DNA from: Daphnia pulex
Taxonomy: Eukaryota > Arthropoda > Branchiopoda > Diplostraca > Daphniidae
Length of the DNA: 64,000 nt
Assembly: GCF_021134715.1 (NCBI RefSeq)
Contig: NC_060018.1
Coordinates: forward strand, 868,001-932,000
Direction of reading: 5' to 3'
How positions within the stretch are numbered: the first letter of the stretch is position 1; each line of letters begins with the position of its first letter. The notes under the pieces are model-generated. The model saw only the letters and a program-made list of their open reading frames with translations. It had not been told where the DNA came from and ran no database searches. Made by a program: the position numbers and the translations under genes. This document shows, one piece after another, positions 12,201-27,200 of the stretch.

Positions 12201-15200
12201 GCTGCTGCTGCATCCTAGTCCTACGGTCTATAGGAGAGCGACTCTTTTTTGCATTCAGATTTGTTCGACTATTCACTTTAGCTTCTTTCCCAGGGCCTTC
12301 GCCCAGGGCTCTCGCGTCGAATGGTTGGATGCAAATTCCCGAATCTCGGGCTCTATCGAATTGCCCGGTGACAAAGTGGCAGAATGACATTTCCATCATT
12401 GTATCGCTTCTTCTTTTTCTTTTCTATCGACGGCAAATCGGCGCTGCCCGTATCCCGAGTGAAAATGTCATTCGATCAAATGGCTGGAGAAGGCCGAAGG
12501 GGGTAGGGATCAGAATGCTTAATAATAAGAATTCGGGAGTAGTTTCCTAATGCGAGCTATTTTCTGTTGATCGAGTCGATTGCCTCGGCATCATTATGCG
12601 CCCGACTGCTTCCAATAAAAAAAGAAATCTATATATTACCAAGTTCCACACCTGACTTTTCCCGTTCGTCGTTCCTTATATTCTGCCCTTTCACATTCAA
12701 ATGAAATTGGATTCCTCGCTCCTCCCCTGGTAGGTGGGTGGGGGGGGGGTTTTCCCGGTAGATCTTTTAATTGCATTCGGATGCTTTTTTTCCTTCCATC
12801 GATAATTCAAATGTCTAATTGACTTTATTCTTTTTCTTTTTTTATATTTTATCGACAGCATTCGTCCAATAACGGGCCGTCGCCGTCGTCTTCGTCGTCT
12901 TCGTGCTCGCCGCTGACGGCGGCCGCCACGTACAGTCGCCGGTTGCTGGGCCGCGGGAGTTGGTTCGGCGACTCGGTCCTGGACGACTCACCTCGCGACG
13001 CCACCGCATCCACCCGGGGTCCGTGCAAGCTGTTGCGCGTCGAGCAGCGTGACTTCCGCTCACTCTGGCAGGTAAAAATAACGTCTCTTTTCCTTCTCTC
13101 TCTTTCTCTGCCATATTGTTAACGAGATCCTGTGAGATCCTGCGAGGACGTCGTTATTACATCGCCGAAAAAAGAAGAATAGAAAAAAAGTAGAGAAAAC
13201 GGGATGAAATTTTGTTGCCGTAGATTGATGATCCTTGCGCAAGGATCGGGTAGGAGAGAATAATGCTCCGTGTTGACTGGGGCAACAGTCGGTGTGGTGC
13301 TTTAGGCTATTACCAGCAGGAGAGAGTCAGGAAAGGGAAATAAAGGCGACAACAACAACAGGACTGATGTCGTTTGCTCCTAATGGGTTATTGCCTTGAC
13401 GTTGGATGGAGGGGTAGAGCGAAGGAGTTGATGCGAATCGTCACAATACGTCGCATTGAATATGGGAGAGGAGATAGGAGAGAGTCGGTCCGTGCTGCCG
13501 TGTAGAGGGGATAGAAATCGATCGCTGCGCCGGGGATCACGCTGAGCAACTAGCGGAACAAAGAAAAGAAGAAAAGGGGGAGAAAAACAGCATTAGAAAA
13601 TACTACACACACACACAGAGACAGACTGTATGTACGAAGAAGAGACACGCCAGTATATAGTGCAAGTTGCCTTTTTTATGATAGGAAGGAAAGAAAGAAA
13701 CGACACGGGGATATATCAGGATCGATAAAAGTCGTCAGTTTTCATTTCCCATAAGGACTGCTGCGACTAGACGCGAGCCGAGAAACGGATGGTAAATAAA
13801 CCAGCGGACACGTCCCCCCCCCCCCCCCCCCCCAACTCCTTTTTGCAAAGTGAAATGTTTCCTTCTCTTGTTTGGGAGCTCCTTTTTTTCTGGTAAAAGA
13901 AGACAAAAAAAGGATTCTTTTTCTATTTGTTGACTTCCTAAAAAGACTGGGCACAATGCCCTGGCCATATTGTCCCTATTTTCAAAAGAAGTGACGGGGT
14001 TGACGGGTATAATAAGACGTTGATGAATGACGTCACTCGGATGGCTCGCCTATTCGCCAAAGAAACAAACCATCAAATCAGCAGGAAAAACAAAGTTTCG
14101 AGTGGCCTATAAGCAAACGGCTGCCGACAGCTGCCACAGTTTCATTTCGCTCGTCTCGCACACATGTGTGGGGCCCACCACCAGAAGAAATTCGTGGACT
14201 TGGACACAGGATCGAGATGACAGGTTGACAACACGTGGTTCGCATGAGGACCATGTTTTTGCGCTGTCCAACTCCCAGCCATTTTTCAGCTGCATCTCAT
14301 TTGTTTAGTTCTTTTTTGCCCGTTTTGTAGATGAGGGGGGAACTGCTGGGCACGAGTGTACTAGTGCCACCCGTCGGTTTTCTCTGACACTGAACAAAGT
14401 CAGCCGGAAGCTTCTACCCATGGCTGTACACGTCTTTTTTACCAGCAATTCGTTTTTTCCGAGTAATAAAACCCCCCCGAACTAAAGTTTAAAAAAGGGG
14501 GTCCTGCACATTTTCGACAGCCGTTTGCAGTTGGTCCGTCGTATAGAGAGAGGAGACACTCCGGCCAACTATTCTACACAGACGGTTATATGACCTACAT
14601 GTCAAGTGCTGGACCATATGGCGACCACCTTGTCCCGTAAACTATAGGAGAAACAGAATAATAGAAAAGAAAAGAAGAAAAAGACTTTTCCAATCGCAGC
14701 CACAGATTTCTCTCCTTTTTTTGTTGGCATAGAGTTGAGTCATTTCCAAGTGAATTACAATCAACTCTTATCGAGGATTTGATTCCGCAATTTATTGTGT
14801 GTGGGAAATTGATGGTCACCGAAATGAAGTGAAAAAACCCCAACGGTCGTCGTCGTCGTCCGATTTTTCTTAAAAGCAAAGCCGAGCGCCACCGACCGAC
14901 CGACAATCCCCTTGGATGCCATTGTCCGCATTCAAACGGATCATTTTTCACTTGTTCATTTCCCAGCCGAGTTATTATTATTATCATTACTATTACTGCG
15001 CCGGGGTTTATAGCAGATAAGCGAGCTCTTGCCGGACTCATGCCTAAGGCAGCCCCTTCTATCAAAACAGGGGGGCCTGGGAAGGAAGGATGGATGGATG
15101 GATTGGCTCAAAAGGAATCTCGAATAACCCAGAAAAGTTCAAGTAACTGCTCGTTTCTCCGCACACACAGCACGTGGTTTTTCCCTTATCCCTCCCCCCC

Positions 15201-18200
15201 GTTTTGGGGCCATTGAGGCGCTCCATCAGTTTCTTCTGGAAATCCATTGGTGTTTTCCAACTGTTGTGAGAGAAAATCGGAGGGAGGAAAAGAAACGGGA
15301 GGGGGGTAAAAAAAGAGCGTGGCGGTGTCAAATTCTCCATGTGATTGTGTTTCCTTTCTAAACCAGTTCCGCTTTTTTTCTCTCCGCCGTCCATTTGAAT
15401 GTTGAAAAACTTTCCCCCCTCCTTCCCTGCGCACCCCACCCGATCCCTTTTGCTCCACCCTGTTGTTGTGTTGTGTGGGGGATGGAACTGGCGCTCGTCT
15501 TCATCCCTCGTTAAGTTAGGCGCAACACCCCCAAAGAGGCCATCAAGTTTTGAGTCGACGAGTGAAGAGGTTCAGTCGAGTAAGAGTCGCCCATCCGAGT
15601 TGCAACAAGTGTCGATTCCGTCCTTCAGCCGCACGATTTTTTCTTGGGGGCGGAAGGTTTTATTCGGGAGCTACTAAAATTATCGATCCGTCGATCGATC
15701 CTGTGCGCGTTGGGTGGATTAATGACGAGTGACGATTTGTTGATGACGGAGCCGTCGCTCCCGATGGACCGGCTGTCTAGCTGCTCGCTGGACAGCATTA
15801 TCGGTTATCTGGATCAACTTTTGGGACGGAATCATGTGGAGGAGCCGGTCCATCAGGTCGTGATACGATCCCGCTCACCGTCGCCGACTCGAATTCAGAG
15901 CAGCGACAGCAGCAGCGGGCATCCGAAACAGGGCAGCAGCATCCGGCGGAAGATGCTGAGCTCCTTATCGGATCCCGTTCGATCCAATTTCACCCAACAG
16001 CCAGATGATGAAGAAGCCATCCAACGAGTGATGGACCTGTCTTTCGCTTCCGTCTACGAAATGCCGTCCTCCTCCTTGTCCGGCCATTCGCCCAGCATGA
16101 TTCCTGCCGTCCGCCCAGTTATTGGATGTCAAAAAGTGATGACTGTCGTGACCGAGTCGATCGATCCGCCCGAATCGCTCGACAGCGGCGTCGAGAGTAA
16201 CAAATCGGACGACGAGGCCCAGCATTCCGGCGACTCCGAGCCGCGGATTTGCGCCAGTCTGGGCGACAAGGGCCGCAACTACGCCATCCCGTTGCATCAA
16301 CACGATTACCAGAACTTGATCGGCTCGCCATTCCAGCAGCAACAGCAGCGGCGATCTGCTGCTGCCCGCAGGAATCACGGCCAGGGGTCGTCCAATAGTC
16401 GAGCCGCGTGTCGGGCGAATCGAAACCGTCAGGATCACGAGAATAATCCGTCGAATAGCAAGAACAGCGCAGTGGCGTCGGCTGGGAAAGACGACAAGTT
16501 TTACGAGATCTGCTTGGGTCACTTGTGCTGGCAAATGGAAGCCGGAAACAGCGCGGCCGGAACTGGGCTCGGCTTTGATCGATGGATCTCCATTTTTTCG
16601 TTGCAGAAACATCAGGACGAGTTGATTCAGTTGTCGGGTAACACCGGCAGCCCGTCTTCCCCCTCCTCGGCATCGCCGGCCAATCACCGCAAGCACAGCC
16701 ATCACCACCACCACAACCACCAGCTACCGCAACCGCCCACACAACAACAACAACAACAATTGCATCATCAGGGTGGCAAGAGGCAGGGGCAACGGCATCA
16801 CAGCACCGGAGGGATGAGCAGTCGACAAGGATCGCAGGAAAACAACAACTGTAAGTCCACACACACTTTTTTTTGTTTTACTATTACGTAAATAATTGAT
16901 TGGAATGAAACGTTTCGTATTATTTTGACGGATCGTTTCGTCAGAAGAAAACCCGGGGGCAGCATTATAAATTCATAGAGAAAGAAAAATAAAAATAGCA
17001 AATCAAATGAGAGGAAATCCAATTCGGATATGCAGACGAGAACAGCAAAGCTGCTTATAATGGAGCTCGGCCTATTTCATATAAGCTGCTAGACGCAAGG
17101 CGCCCGGATCTTTTCCCGCGACTTGGGCTACGCACAAACTATACTCTCACTGCGTGGGTTATATAAGAAAAAGGAAAAAGAGTCTGATTGCCTTTATTTT
17201 CTTTTTTCGCTCTTTTTGAAACGCCCGCCTTTTTTTTTTCCGCCAGACCTCATGTAATATGTAGGTCTATTTATACACCCACCCGTATATAGAATATGAT
17301 TGCGTTAGATGAATTGCAATTCTACATTCTCGATCTAAAGACAATGGGGTGGCAGGGAAGAAAGATGAGCCGCCATCTTCCTCATTCCATTCCTCGGTTC
17401 ATTATTGACTTTTTGTCTGTGAAACGGACAAGGGAGGCTCTAACGAACAGGACAGAAAATAGACACAGACACAGACACAGACACCCACACATTCTTGCTA
17501 CTTCTACTAGACTACACACGTCTACCTCTAGTCGCCTTCCTTGATGATGGTTCCTTCTTGTTCTTCTTCTGATAATCAACGAATGATTTCGGGGGGTATC
17601 TTCTTTTTTTTGGTCTCCCCTTCGTCCAGCTCGTTGGCTTTTGCTGGCTGGTTGGTTAGTTGGTTAGTTGATGATGACGGTGGATGGGGATCATGTTATA
17701 TAAAAGGGAAGAGAGAGCCGGTTGCCATCGAGCGGAGTAAATTGAGAAAGAAAGTGATGGGGCAATCATGGCGTCAAGACAAGTCATCATCATCAGACGC
17801 GGACCCTCCGGTGTAGTTTAGAGATGGTAGAGTAGTAGTACGTATCCCGCAGGTTCATTATTATATTGGCTGGACTCTTCTTCTTCTTCTTCTTTTGATA
17901 AATAAAACACACACAGCACACCCTCTCGTCTCGACTTGGGAAGAGAAAAGAGCCACGACGGATGTGTTATCTAATATTTCCACAATGTGTATTTAGGCGA
18001 GCTCACATCCAATGCCATTTTCTTCCGCTATACGGTACTACTGCAGTTATAATAGGAGCAGCCCAAAGCACAAAGGAAATACTATAAATAAAAGAAAAGA
18101 AGGAAGCCAACCGGGGATATAACAATCATAATCCCGCCGTGAAAAAATAATCGTGAACAAAAATAAAAAGGAAAAAAAAAAGATCAGGTTTCACTTTTTT

Positions 18201-21200
18201 GGGGTGGTGGCTTGCTTGCTTTTATTTCGCTCGATATTTCCGAGAATCTGCGTCCCGGAGGGGAAATTTTCACAAATGAGGTAGTAGGTGGATAGTTAAG
18301 GGTAGGGTATATGGAGGATTTCACTCTCTCTCCGTTTCTTTTCCGCCAACAAGGAAAACTCAAAGGGAGAAATGAAAAAATAAAAGGCATCAGAGAAAAA
18401 GCCAGCCAAAGGTTAGAGTACGTTTGGCTTTTCGAATGATGACAATGGAAGCTAGACGACAAGAGAGTTGACATGGTGCGCACGTACCCACCACTTTTCC
18501 ATCTCAATATTCTTTGACGTCCTCTGATTTTCGGGGGATTTGTCTTGTTCGTCCGCCAAGCGGAAAGGCATCATCTGGTATATTCTCTCTCTCCGCTGGA
18601 TAGTACAAATAGACAAACAAGAAACGGAGCGCAGCCAGCGAGCGGGAGACAATGCAATAGGCGCATATTGCATAACCTATTATACGGATAAGGATCTCGT
18701 TTCGTCCGAGTGGAATGGTTGAACGTGATCGAAAGAGGGAAAAGTCGAAAAAGACGACAAACAAGAATTAAAAATAATCACGGACCCACCAGGTTATTAT
18801 TTGGCAATAGCACACCATTAAAAGTTTAGGAAATAAGGAAAAAAGGGAAACGACCCAATCAATATATAATATACCTTTACACGTACACCAACTCAAATTG
18901 CGAAGGTAAAAACTATTTGACGGTTGGATTCAGCAGCAGCAACGATTCGTGGCAACGATCAATTTCTTGGATCCGCTTTCTACTTGTGATTTTTTAATGA
19001 TGGCGGCGACGCCCAGCTGCCATACAACCAGCCGTCGCGATGGCTGGCAAACGCTATGCCAAAAAAGCGCTCCCTCCCTCCCACCCACATTCGATATTAA
19101 ATATAGAACGTATTATATAACTTTCACTCTCTGTGCTGCTCGATATCAATAAAATAAAACAGAACTGGGAGGAGGGTTTTTTACGGGTGGAAAATGGGTT
19201 TTTTTTGTTGCTACCGCTAATCTTTTTTTCTTTCTGTCCTTCCGTCCGTGTACGCAAGTCGAGGCGATTACTTATACACACACACAAAAGGAGCCGGGAA
19301 ATACGAAAGAAAGGTTCTTTGCTCTTTCATTTCTTGGCGAGTTCAAAGAGTCCGAGAGTTGGCGATCCGCACAACGTACGAATTGTGACCCCGACGATCG
19401 TCGTCTCTGCGCGACACATTTTGGTTCACCCTTAAATAATCTGCGCCTCAATAGTTTTCAGCTTTTTTCTTCTTCTATTTCTTCTGTCTTCCAAATTTAG
19501 TTCCGCCCAAATGGAAATTCATTGCGCAGTTCTCTTCTTTTTTCCCCCCCACCCGATTCTAATGAAGGCTTCTGCCTTATTTACCGGGGAAAATGATGGA
19601 AAGTTCTCATCCGTCAAACTTGTCAACTGCACGTGGAAAGACGGGGAGTGTCTATTAGTAGTGGGTATATATAAGCCTTAAAAAATTGAATTCAATCTGT
19701 TGAAAGAAGAAGAAGAAGAAGAAGAAGAAAATAGGAGGAAACGTAATTTTTCCTATTAACTAGCGGCTCCTTGTCACAAACTCCCAGCCTCTCAGTTCTT
19801 CAATCTCTCACGGCAAAAAATCAATTCCCACTCGATTCTTATTTATGTGCCTTGATCCTGTCAGGCGCAACAGTCTTCTTGTGTGTGTGTGGGGGGGGGA
19901 GACTCCTTTATAGCCTCTTGTTCACTTATTGATGGCTGCTAGTGCAACGAGTTGGAAATCATTCAAAAGGGGGTCGGCCGTGTGTACATCCGTAAATGTT
20001 GCATCCGAAATGTCAAACATGTCGGCCGAGTTGTGCAGAGAAAGAGAAAATCTGGTTTTCTAGCCATCCATTTGAATTATTTCTCTTATCAACTTGTCAA
20101 ATTCAGTCCACTTGGGCGGCTCTCCCCGCTGCCGGCCTTGCTCTGATGGCTAGAGACGTATAAATGATGAAGTGGAGTAGCTGCTGCTGAGCTCCCCGTA
20201 GACGACTTATTGACCGCATGACTGGATAGGAGAAGAAGAGTCTCAATTCTGCCGCCCGCGCTGCCCGCAACAGAGGCGCAGTCTAATTTGGCTTTTTATT
20301 ACATTGCATGCATATTAAGATGCTGTTATGACTATTACCGGCCTTGTATGTATGAAGATGGAAGTAGTATAGGCTGCCCGTCTCCAAATGAATCATGGAT
20401 GCAGTTCGCAGTCTTCCCTTTGATCTCGTGTAACTCCGCCCATCCGCCGCTGGGGCCGGATATGGAACCACATCGTTTTCACATGTTTAAGGATTGAGTT
20501 GGGGCTTGTTGCCCAGCGCCCGGCAACGAGATTTGATCGTTTTCTTTTTGTCGTTCTGTTTGAGACGAAAATTGCAATCGTTTTTCTTGTTTCCTGTTGC
20601 AGCAGCGAATAATGGAAGGAGCAGTTCGACTTCGGGTGGATTGGGGATCCCCTCGAGAGATCCGCCGGTGGTGGGTGACGCCAACGTCAACTGCGCCAAG
20701 TCTCCGACAACGTCGCCGCAGCGCCAGGAACGCAACCCGTCCGTCGTCAGCACTACACTGGCCGCCGACGGAGGCGTCTTGACGGCCAGTGGCAACGGCC
20801 GTAGCAACCCATCGCCGCCCAGTAATGCCCAGCAATCAGCGGCCTCTACCAATGCCGGGCAACCTTCAACCGGACCAACGGGACCCAACAGCAACAGCCA
20901 AATCGCCCCGCTAAATTTGGTACTAAGAAACTAAAAAAATAAAAATCATTATCCATTTGATCCATTTACATATTAACTTGTTATTTTAATATTTTGACGC
21001 AGTCACCCAGTGAGCGGGCCATGATGATGGGCAAGGTTTTGAAAACGCTCATCATGGCGGCTTCCTCCGCGTCGCCCGCTTCCGCCCTCATTCGTGACCG
21101 CAAAGTGCCCGGACGGGGCACAGTCCGTCACTGTCTGGTGGGAACAGAAATGGTCGACTGGCTCCTCGGTCTCAGTCCCGAAGTGCACAGCCGGGCCCAA

Positions 21201-24200
21201 GCCTCGGCCATGTGGCAGGTTCTGCTGGACGAGCAAGTCATTTTAGCCCGTAATGAACTTGATCATTTTTTATTATTTTTCCTCTTTTTCCTTAACCAAC
21301 AAATTTATTAATGACTTATCGATTTTCCCATCAACTCATTTTCGTCTTGACTTTGTGGTTGGACCCAAACTTGTTTTGGTCGCCCGGCTCTTTTTATATT
21401 TTCCCCTCCACCGCCGCGTTGATGACGGATGACTTGCCACACAGTCTCGAAGGAGCACCAGTTCAAAGACAAGTTTGTCTTCTATCGGTTCCACGAAGAC
21501 GCCGAGGGTCGCGGTGACGGGCCGGCCGGCCGCAAGCCCGGCCAGGACGCTGTGCGCGACGCTCAACAGAAAAAGGACGAAGTCATCTCGACGTTGACAC
21601 AACTGGCGCCCGACGCCGTCCTTAAAGCCATTCTACGAAAACCGTAAGTATATTATTAGTCCGCGCCCTTTACCCACCTCCTTCCCATGTTTTTTCGCTC
21701 CGCCCTTTTTGTCGGAACGACGTGTGCATGTATACCGTACACCGGCGGTCGATATCCAGCCGCACAGCAGCAGCAGCAGTAGAGGCAGCACTCTATATCC
21801 CGTATGCACTTGAACATGGTTATAGGACTCACGATCGGTCCCCCGACGACCTGGAAATCATCTACGAGGAATTGGTACACATCAGGGCCCTGTCGCATCT
21901 GTCAACCACCGTCAAGCGCGAGCTGGCTAATATCATCGTCTTCGAATCTCATCCCAGAGCCGAAACCGTCCGTAAGTTCAGCTCAGATCTTTTTTATTTT
22001 AAAGATTTTGCTTTTCTTTTTCAATTTTTTTTTTCCTTTTCCCATCTTCAGACTTGTTGTTGTTGTTCGTGTTTCACGTTATCGTGCGATATCGTGGGCC
22101 AACTTTTCTCTTCACCCATCAACCTATTTTTATTTTATTTGAAATCTTTGTTGTCGAGAAATAAGAGCTTGAAAAACATGAGCTAGAGAAAACTCACTTG
22201 ACATGCCATTCTTTTTTGTATTTTTGTTGCGTATTCCCGTTCCGATATCCGCAGTGTTTAATCAAGGAGACGAGGGCGTGTCGTGGTACGTAATCCTGAA
22301 AGGCTCCGTCAACGTCGTCATCCACGGCAAGGGCGTTGTCACGACGCTGCAGGACGGCGACGATTTCGGCCAGTTGGCGCTCATCAACAATGCACCGAGG
22401 TAATATTGCAGCTATATAGACGAAGGATAAGAAAATTTAAGTTATTATTATTATTATTATTGGGCTATTTCCTCTCTCTCTCTCTCCCGTTTTGGGTGGA
22501 GGGGGGGGGGCGTGTTTGTTTGTTTGAAGCCGCACAGTCAGGCGAGAGAGTGGGTGACGATGATGGATAGTTTTCGATTAAATAATATGCTCCGCCATAT
22601 AAGCCGGCACGAGCTGAATGTGCGCCACCAGTCCCGCACGAGAGAGTCGGGACCGGACCCTTCCTATAGTTGAACTTGATCTCTCCTATGATCCATTATT
22701 TGGGCTTTTTATTTTTATTTGATTTTCCCCTATTTTTGTTGTTTTGATGAGCTCGACCGACCAAAGTTTTGATGCCATCTTTGCCCTTAGGGAAATATGT
22801 GTGTCTGGGCCCCCGATTCTATCATCCTATGGAGGCAATCAATCCATAGATATCGTCTTTATGTATGCTCGGCTCCGGTCTTGTTTATCGTCCAATAAGA
22901 AGGAGGAATAGGTCACAGTAGCACAAGTCCAATAAAAACTATAAAGCGTCGTTGGCGTCGCGTTGACAGTCAAGCCGGCAGCTTTATTATTATACAGCTG
23001 GCCTCGGCGACGACTGGGGAGAGTCGGCAAAGGAGATAAAATAAATGCGACGGTTGGGAGGGGTCTCATTCTTTATCATCATCCTCATCATCACTGATTG
23101 ATGGTCGGCGACTCATTCCCGCATGTAACCCACCACCCACCCACCCTACGGCTCGATGCCCACACCCGGTTCGGGTGGTGGGGGTTTAAGGCCCCCCACC
23201 ACCCACGTTTTTTCTTTTTTTCACGATTCTTTTCCGCCCGTTTTCTCATTTCCCGCTTTACGGCCGGTATATGTAGTCGTTCCCTTGGTCCCCAACACCA
23301 AGGGGGCGGTGTAGTAGGGAGACGTGCAATATGGATGGCGGCGCCGGAATAGCCCGCCGACGATGCCCGTGAACGTGATCACCCAGTCGGCGTACTACAC
23401 ACACACATCCGGAATGGAGTGTGAGACGAGCCAACGAGCTCGGATATCCATTATGGATCGCGGGTTGAACGAAGAGAGAAAAGGGAAATGGGGCAACCGG
23501 AATAAACCGAAATAAAGACAATTGCGGCAGAAAAACAAAAGAGTCTGGACAAACCCAGGCAGACGGGCGAGACGATCCCCATGGCTATTTTCACTACTAC
23601 TTGTTTCTCCCACTCTATAACCCGCCGGACTGTATGACCACCACCACCCTAGCCCACATATAAAACGGTGGACTCACGAACGCGTTTTCTATAGTCCAAA
23701 CGCGTCTAATCCGACTTTATAGAACGACGGAATGGATCCGAGGTGAGCCGGAGGCGCGGTTGTATTTTATATTGTCAGATCGGGCTATGGGCGGAAAAGA
23801 GCCGGCCAGGGCAAAATCCAGTAAAGTAAAAAGGAACGGATCGATAATAGGCTGACCAGTTACACATATTACCGGTTTAGTCGCACTGCTACTGACCCCC
23901 TTATATATATCGCCAGGAGCAGGGTGTAGATGGAAAGTGGATAGGATCTAGGAAATGGTGTAGGTTTCATCACGTCGCCACCGCCGCTCCCCTCAAGGAA
24001 GGAAATTGCGCATTCGGAATTCTTTTCGATGCGAATAACCCTCCTACGTGTAATGGAGTGGCCAATGGGAGTTGTGCCAACACGGACAAGACGTTTATTG
24101 AATGAATAATTTCAATGTATTTATTTTTTTTTCTTCTATCCTGTACAAGAGACAGAGTCCATTGTCTGTGGCTCCATCTGGACGAATTCTTGGAAGTTTG

Positions 24201-27200
24201 TCATTTGCATTACAACGAGATTTTTTTATCTTTTGGCTTTTGGGTTTCCTTTTTGCAGAGCGGCGACGATCATCACGAGAGAAGACGGTTGTCAGTTCCT
24301 CCGCGTAGACAAGGACGACTTCAACCGGATCCTGCGCGACGTCGAAGCCAACACGGTCCGGCTCAAGGAGCACGGGCGAGACGTCCTCGTCCTGGAGAAG
24401 GTCAGCGCCAACCCGAGCGCAGCTCATCGACATTCCGCCTCGTCGCACTACAAGTATAAGTGAAGACGATTTCTTCTTCTTTTTCTTTTTGCATCCGCTT
24501 CCGTTTTTTCATTTCCTTTTGTCCATCCGCCCGAGTCCTTGTTATCATTTTTTGAAGAGGGACGACACCTGAGCAAAGTAACGACGACACTAACCGGGGC
24601 ACGTTTCGGCTCCTGCGTGCAGGTACACGGTGATGGCCGGCATGCCGCAGAAGATGCTGGAACACTTGCTGGAAACGCGGCTGGATGCGCGACACTTGAG
24701 CGTTCGCGACGAGGACATCATCCGCCCTTACTCGTCGGCCACCGACATGTTCCTCGACGACTTCCTCTTGACGCACATCATGTTCATGCCGACGCACCAG
24801 CTCATCACGGAGCTCATGAGGAATTACCGGATCGAGTCGCCGACGCAGGACAAGGAATTCGTCGTGGCCAGCAAGTCGCGCGTCGTCAATTTCGTCTACC
24901 AGTGGGTCACAAGCATCCGCGATCCCGTCTTTGACGAGACCATCACCCACTCCTTTTTTGAGGTACTGTCACGACTACGTATCTAATCATCTTCCACCGC
25001 CGCCCCTCTCGGCTTTCCTTAATTCCCCTTAGGTCGCTAATCAAGGCGAATAATTCTGCCATCCATTCCGCACCGACTCCTCTTGTATCTCGCACTCGTT
25101 TGCCTTTGCCTCGTCGCCATGGCAACGGCTAAAGTTGGGGCTCTTGATTATTATGTACTCACGCTCTCTCGACTCGACTGGCCCACGTTCCTCTACTATA
25201 TATTCTGGCGGCTCTGCGTGAATACTTTAAACGAATCGTCTCTCTTCTTTCTCTCCCCCTTCCACTTCCCGAGCTTGCTACCCCTTTGGGTATAGACGAG
25301 AAATGCACATAAAGAGAGACATTGGGTAACTCACACCGTCGACGCGCACAGTACAGTATAGCACACACACTGTACTTTTACTGGGTGAGCTATGATGGCT
25401 AGTCCAGACTGGCTGCGCTGTTTGATCCCCCACGGGCTTTCTGTTCTGGAGAGCTTTGCCTTTGCTCCAATGATTTGTGTGGAACAAGGCGAAAGGCCCA
25501 AAGACACACACTCTGGCTGACGCAATCACCATGAACAATACCTCATCTGAGCATCTGCTGCTTTGCCCAGCGCGCTGTTGCTGCCTCCCTCCTCGACTCT
25601 ATATAGCACCACTTGCCATTGTGTATATGTGTATGCTATGGCTTTTATTGATTTTTCTCGCTCTTTTTATCTTTCCAACTCTCTCTCTCTGGTGCCCGCC
25701 TGCCCGCTCCTTATTGCCTCGGATTGCTCGGCTCCTCGATGAATAGCAATTGCACAGCGAAGTCCACGCCGACGCCCGGCTCTACCACACGCTACGGGAA
25801 GAGGCTGCCATGCTGGATCACGTCCAAGAGCTCTTAGGTAGGCTTACCCGTGCAATTCATAAACCCAAATGAGGGTCATTAAATATTGAAATACTTTTGG
25901 GCTATTGTCTTGGCTTGATACTTCAGGCGAATACCGGGCCGCCAGACAACAAGGTGGTTCTTTGGCCACTTTAACGTGGACTTTGCCGGCTGGAGGACAA
26001 TCGGTCGTCCTCTTTTCGGCCGTCAACGCCGCGGCCACGGCAGCGGCTGGCAACAGGAAGGGCAGCGGCGAATCGAACGCGGCCAGTGCCTTTAGCGCGG
26101 AGAAGCGTCGCCCCATCCGCGCCGATGACGATAGTAAGCGCAATTCGGTTTTATTATTTAATTTCGTCTTTTAACATGAAATTGTTTTTCACTCAATGTC
26201 TAGTCATCTTCCGGGTCTACTGCGCTGACCACACTTATTGCACGTTGCGACAGCCCGTCAACGCCACGGCTGAGACCATCAAACTCAACGCGGCCGACAA
26301 GTTAGGATTACGTCACGAAGAACTCGTCTTGGCTGAAATCAAATCCAACGGTACTTTTTTTTTATATTTTTTTTAAATTAGATTTGTCAGTGGGGTAGTA
26401 ATTGATTTTTATTTCTTTAGGTGAAAAGTCGGTGATTGCCGACACTGAGGTCAGCATCGCCACCTGTTTGTCCATCAACGGACGGATCTTTGTTTCGCCG
26501 AAAGATCACCTTGACGCCATGGTAAATTTTTTTCCCATTACAACCTGTTGGAATTTTTTGAAAAATAACTTTTCCTTCTGATGTCGTCATTAAGACGGTA
26601 CTGCCGGACCAAGAAGGGCCTTCCGATGGAACATGCAATGAGCTGGAGATGTTCAGCACGCGAGAATTGGCTTACTACATCACGTTGATCGATTGGGATC
26701 TCTTCTGTTCGGTTCACGAGGTAACTTGACCTTCATCTCTGGTTGCATGTTGGCTCCCTTTGATTGATTGGCTCCCCCCTCTCGACATTCAATTTACTCA
26801 ATTTTATTTATTGAAATTCCTATTTGACATTTGATATTAGTATGAGCTGCTGTATCACGTCGCCGGAGCGCAACCGTTCCGCAAAATCAAGTCCAACCTG
26901 GATCTGTTTTTGCGTCGCTTCAATGAAATTCAATACTGGGTCGTCACAGAGATTTGCTTGGCCAATACGCTGGGAAAGAGAGTCCAACTCTTGCGCAAGT
27001 TCATCAAATTAGCCGCCTAGTAAGAAAAGACTTGCGCCATCTAGAAATTAATTGTATCGATTGTACTAAATTTTTGCTTGTTCTCTTTCTTTTAACAGTT
27101 GCAAAGAGTTCCAGAATTTGAACGCTTTCTTTGCACTCGTCATGGGTTTGAGTAACGTGGCCGTCAGTCGTCTGACTCAGACCTGGGAGCGTCTTCCATC

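Noticed and set aside
15965..16862. Two long minus-strand frames (about 250 codons each)
   Set aside because: They are antisense shadows of the Gln/Ser-rich Epac exon and translate to low-complexity Val/Arg-rich sequence.
18277..18297. let-7-like 21-mer (TGAGGTAGTAGGT then GGATAGTT)
   Set aside because: It matches 13 bases of the mature let-7 5' end, but no complementary arm exists within 100 bases on either side, so no precursor hairpin can form. The 3' half also has a deletion and a substitution.
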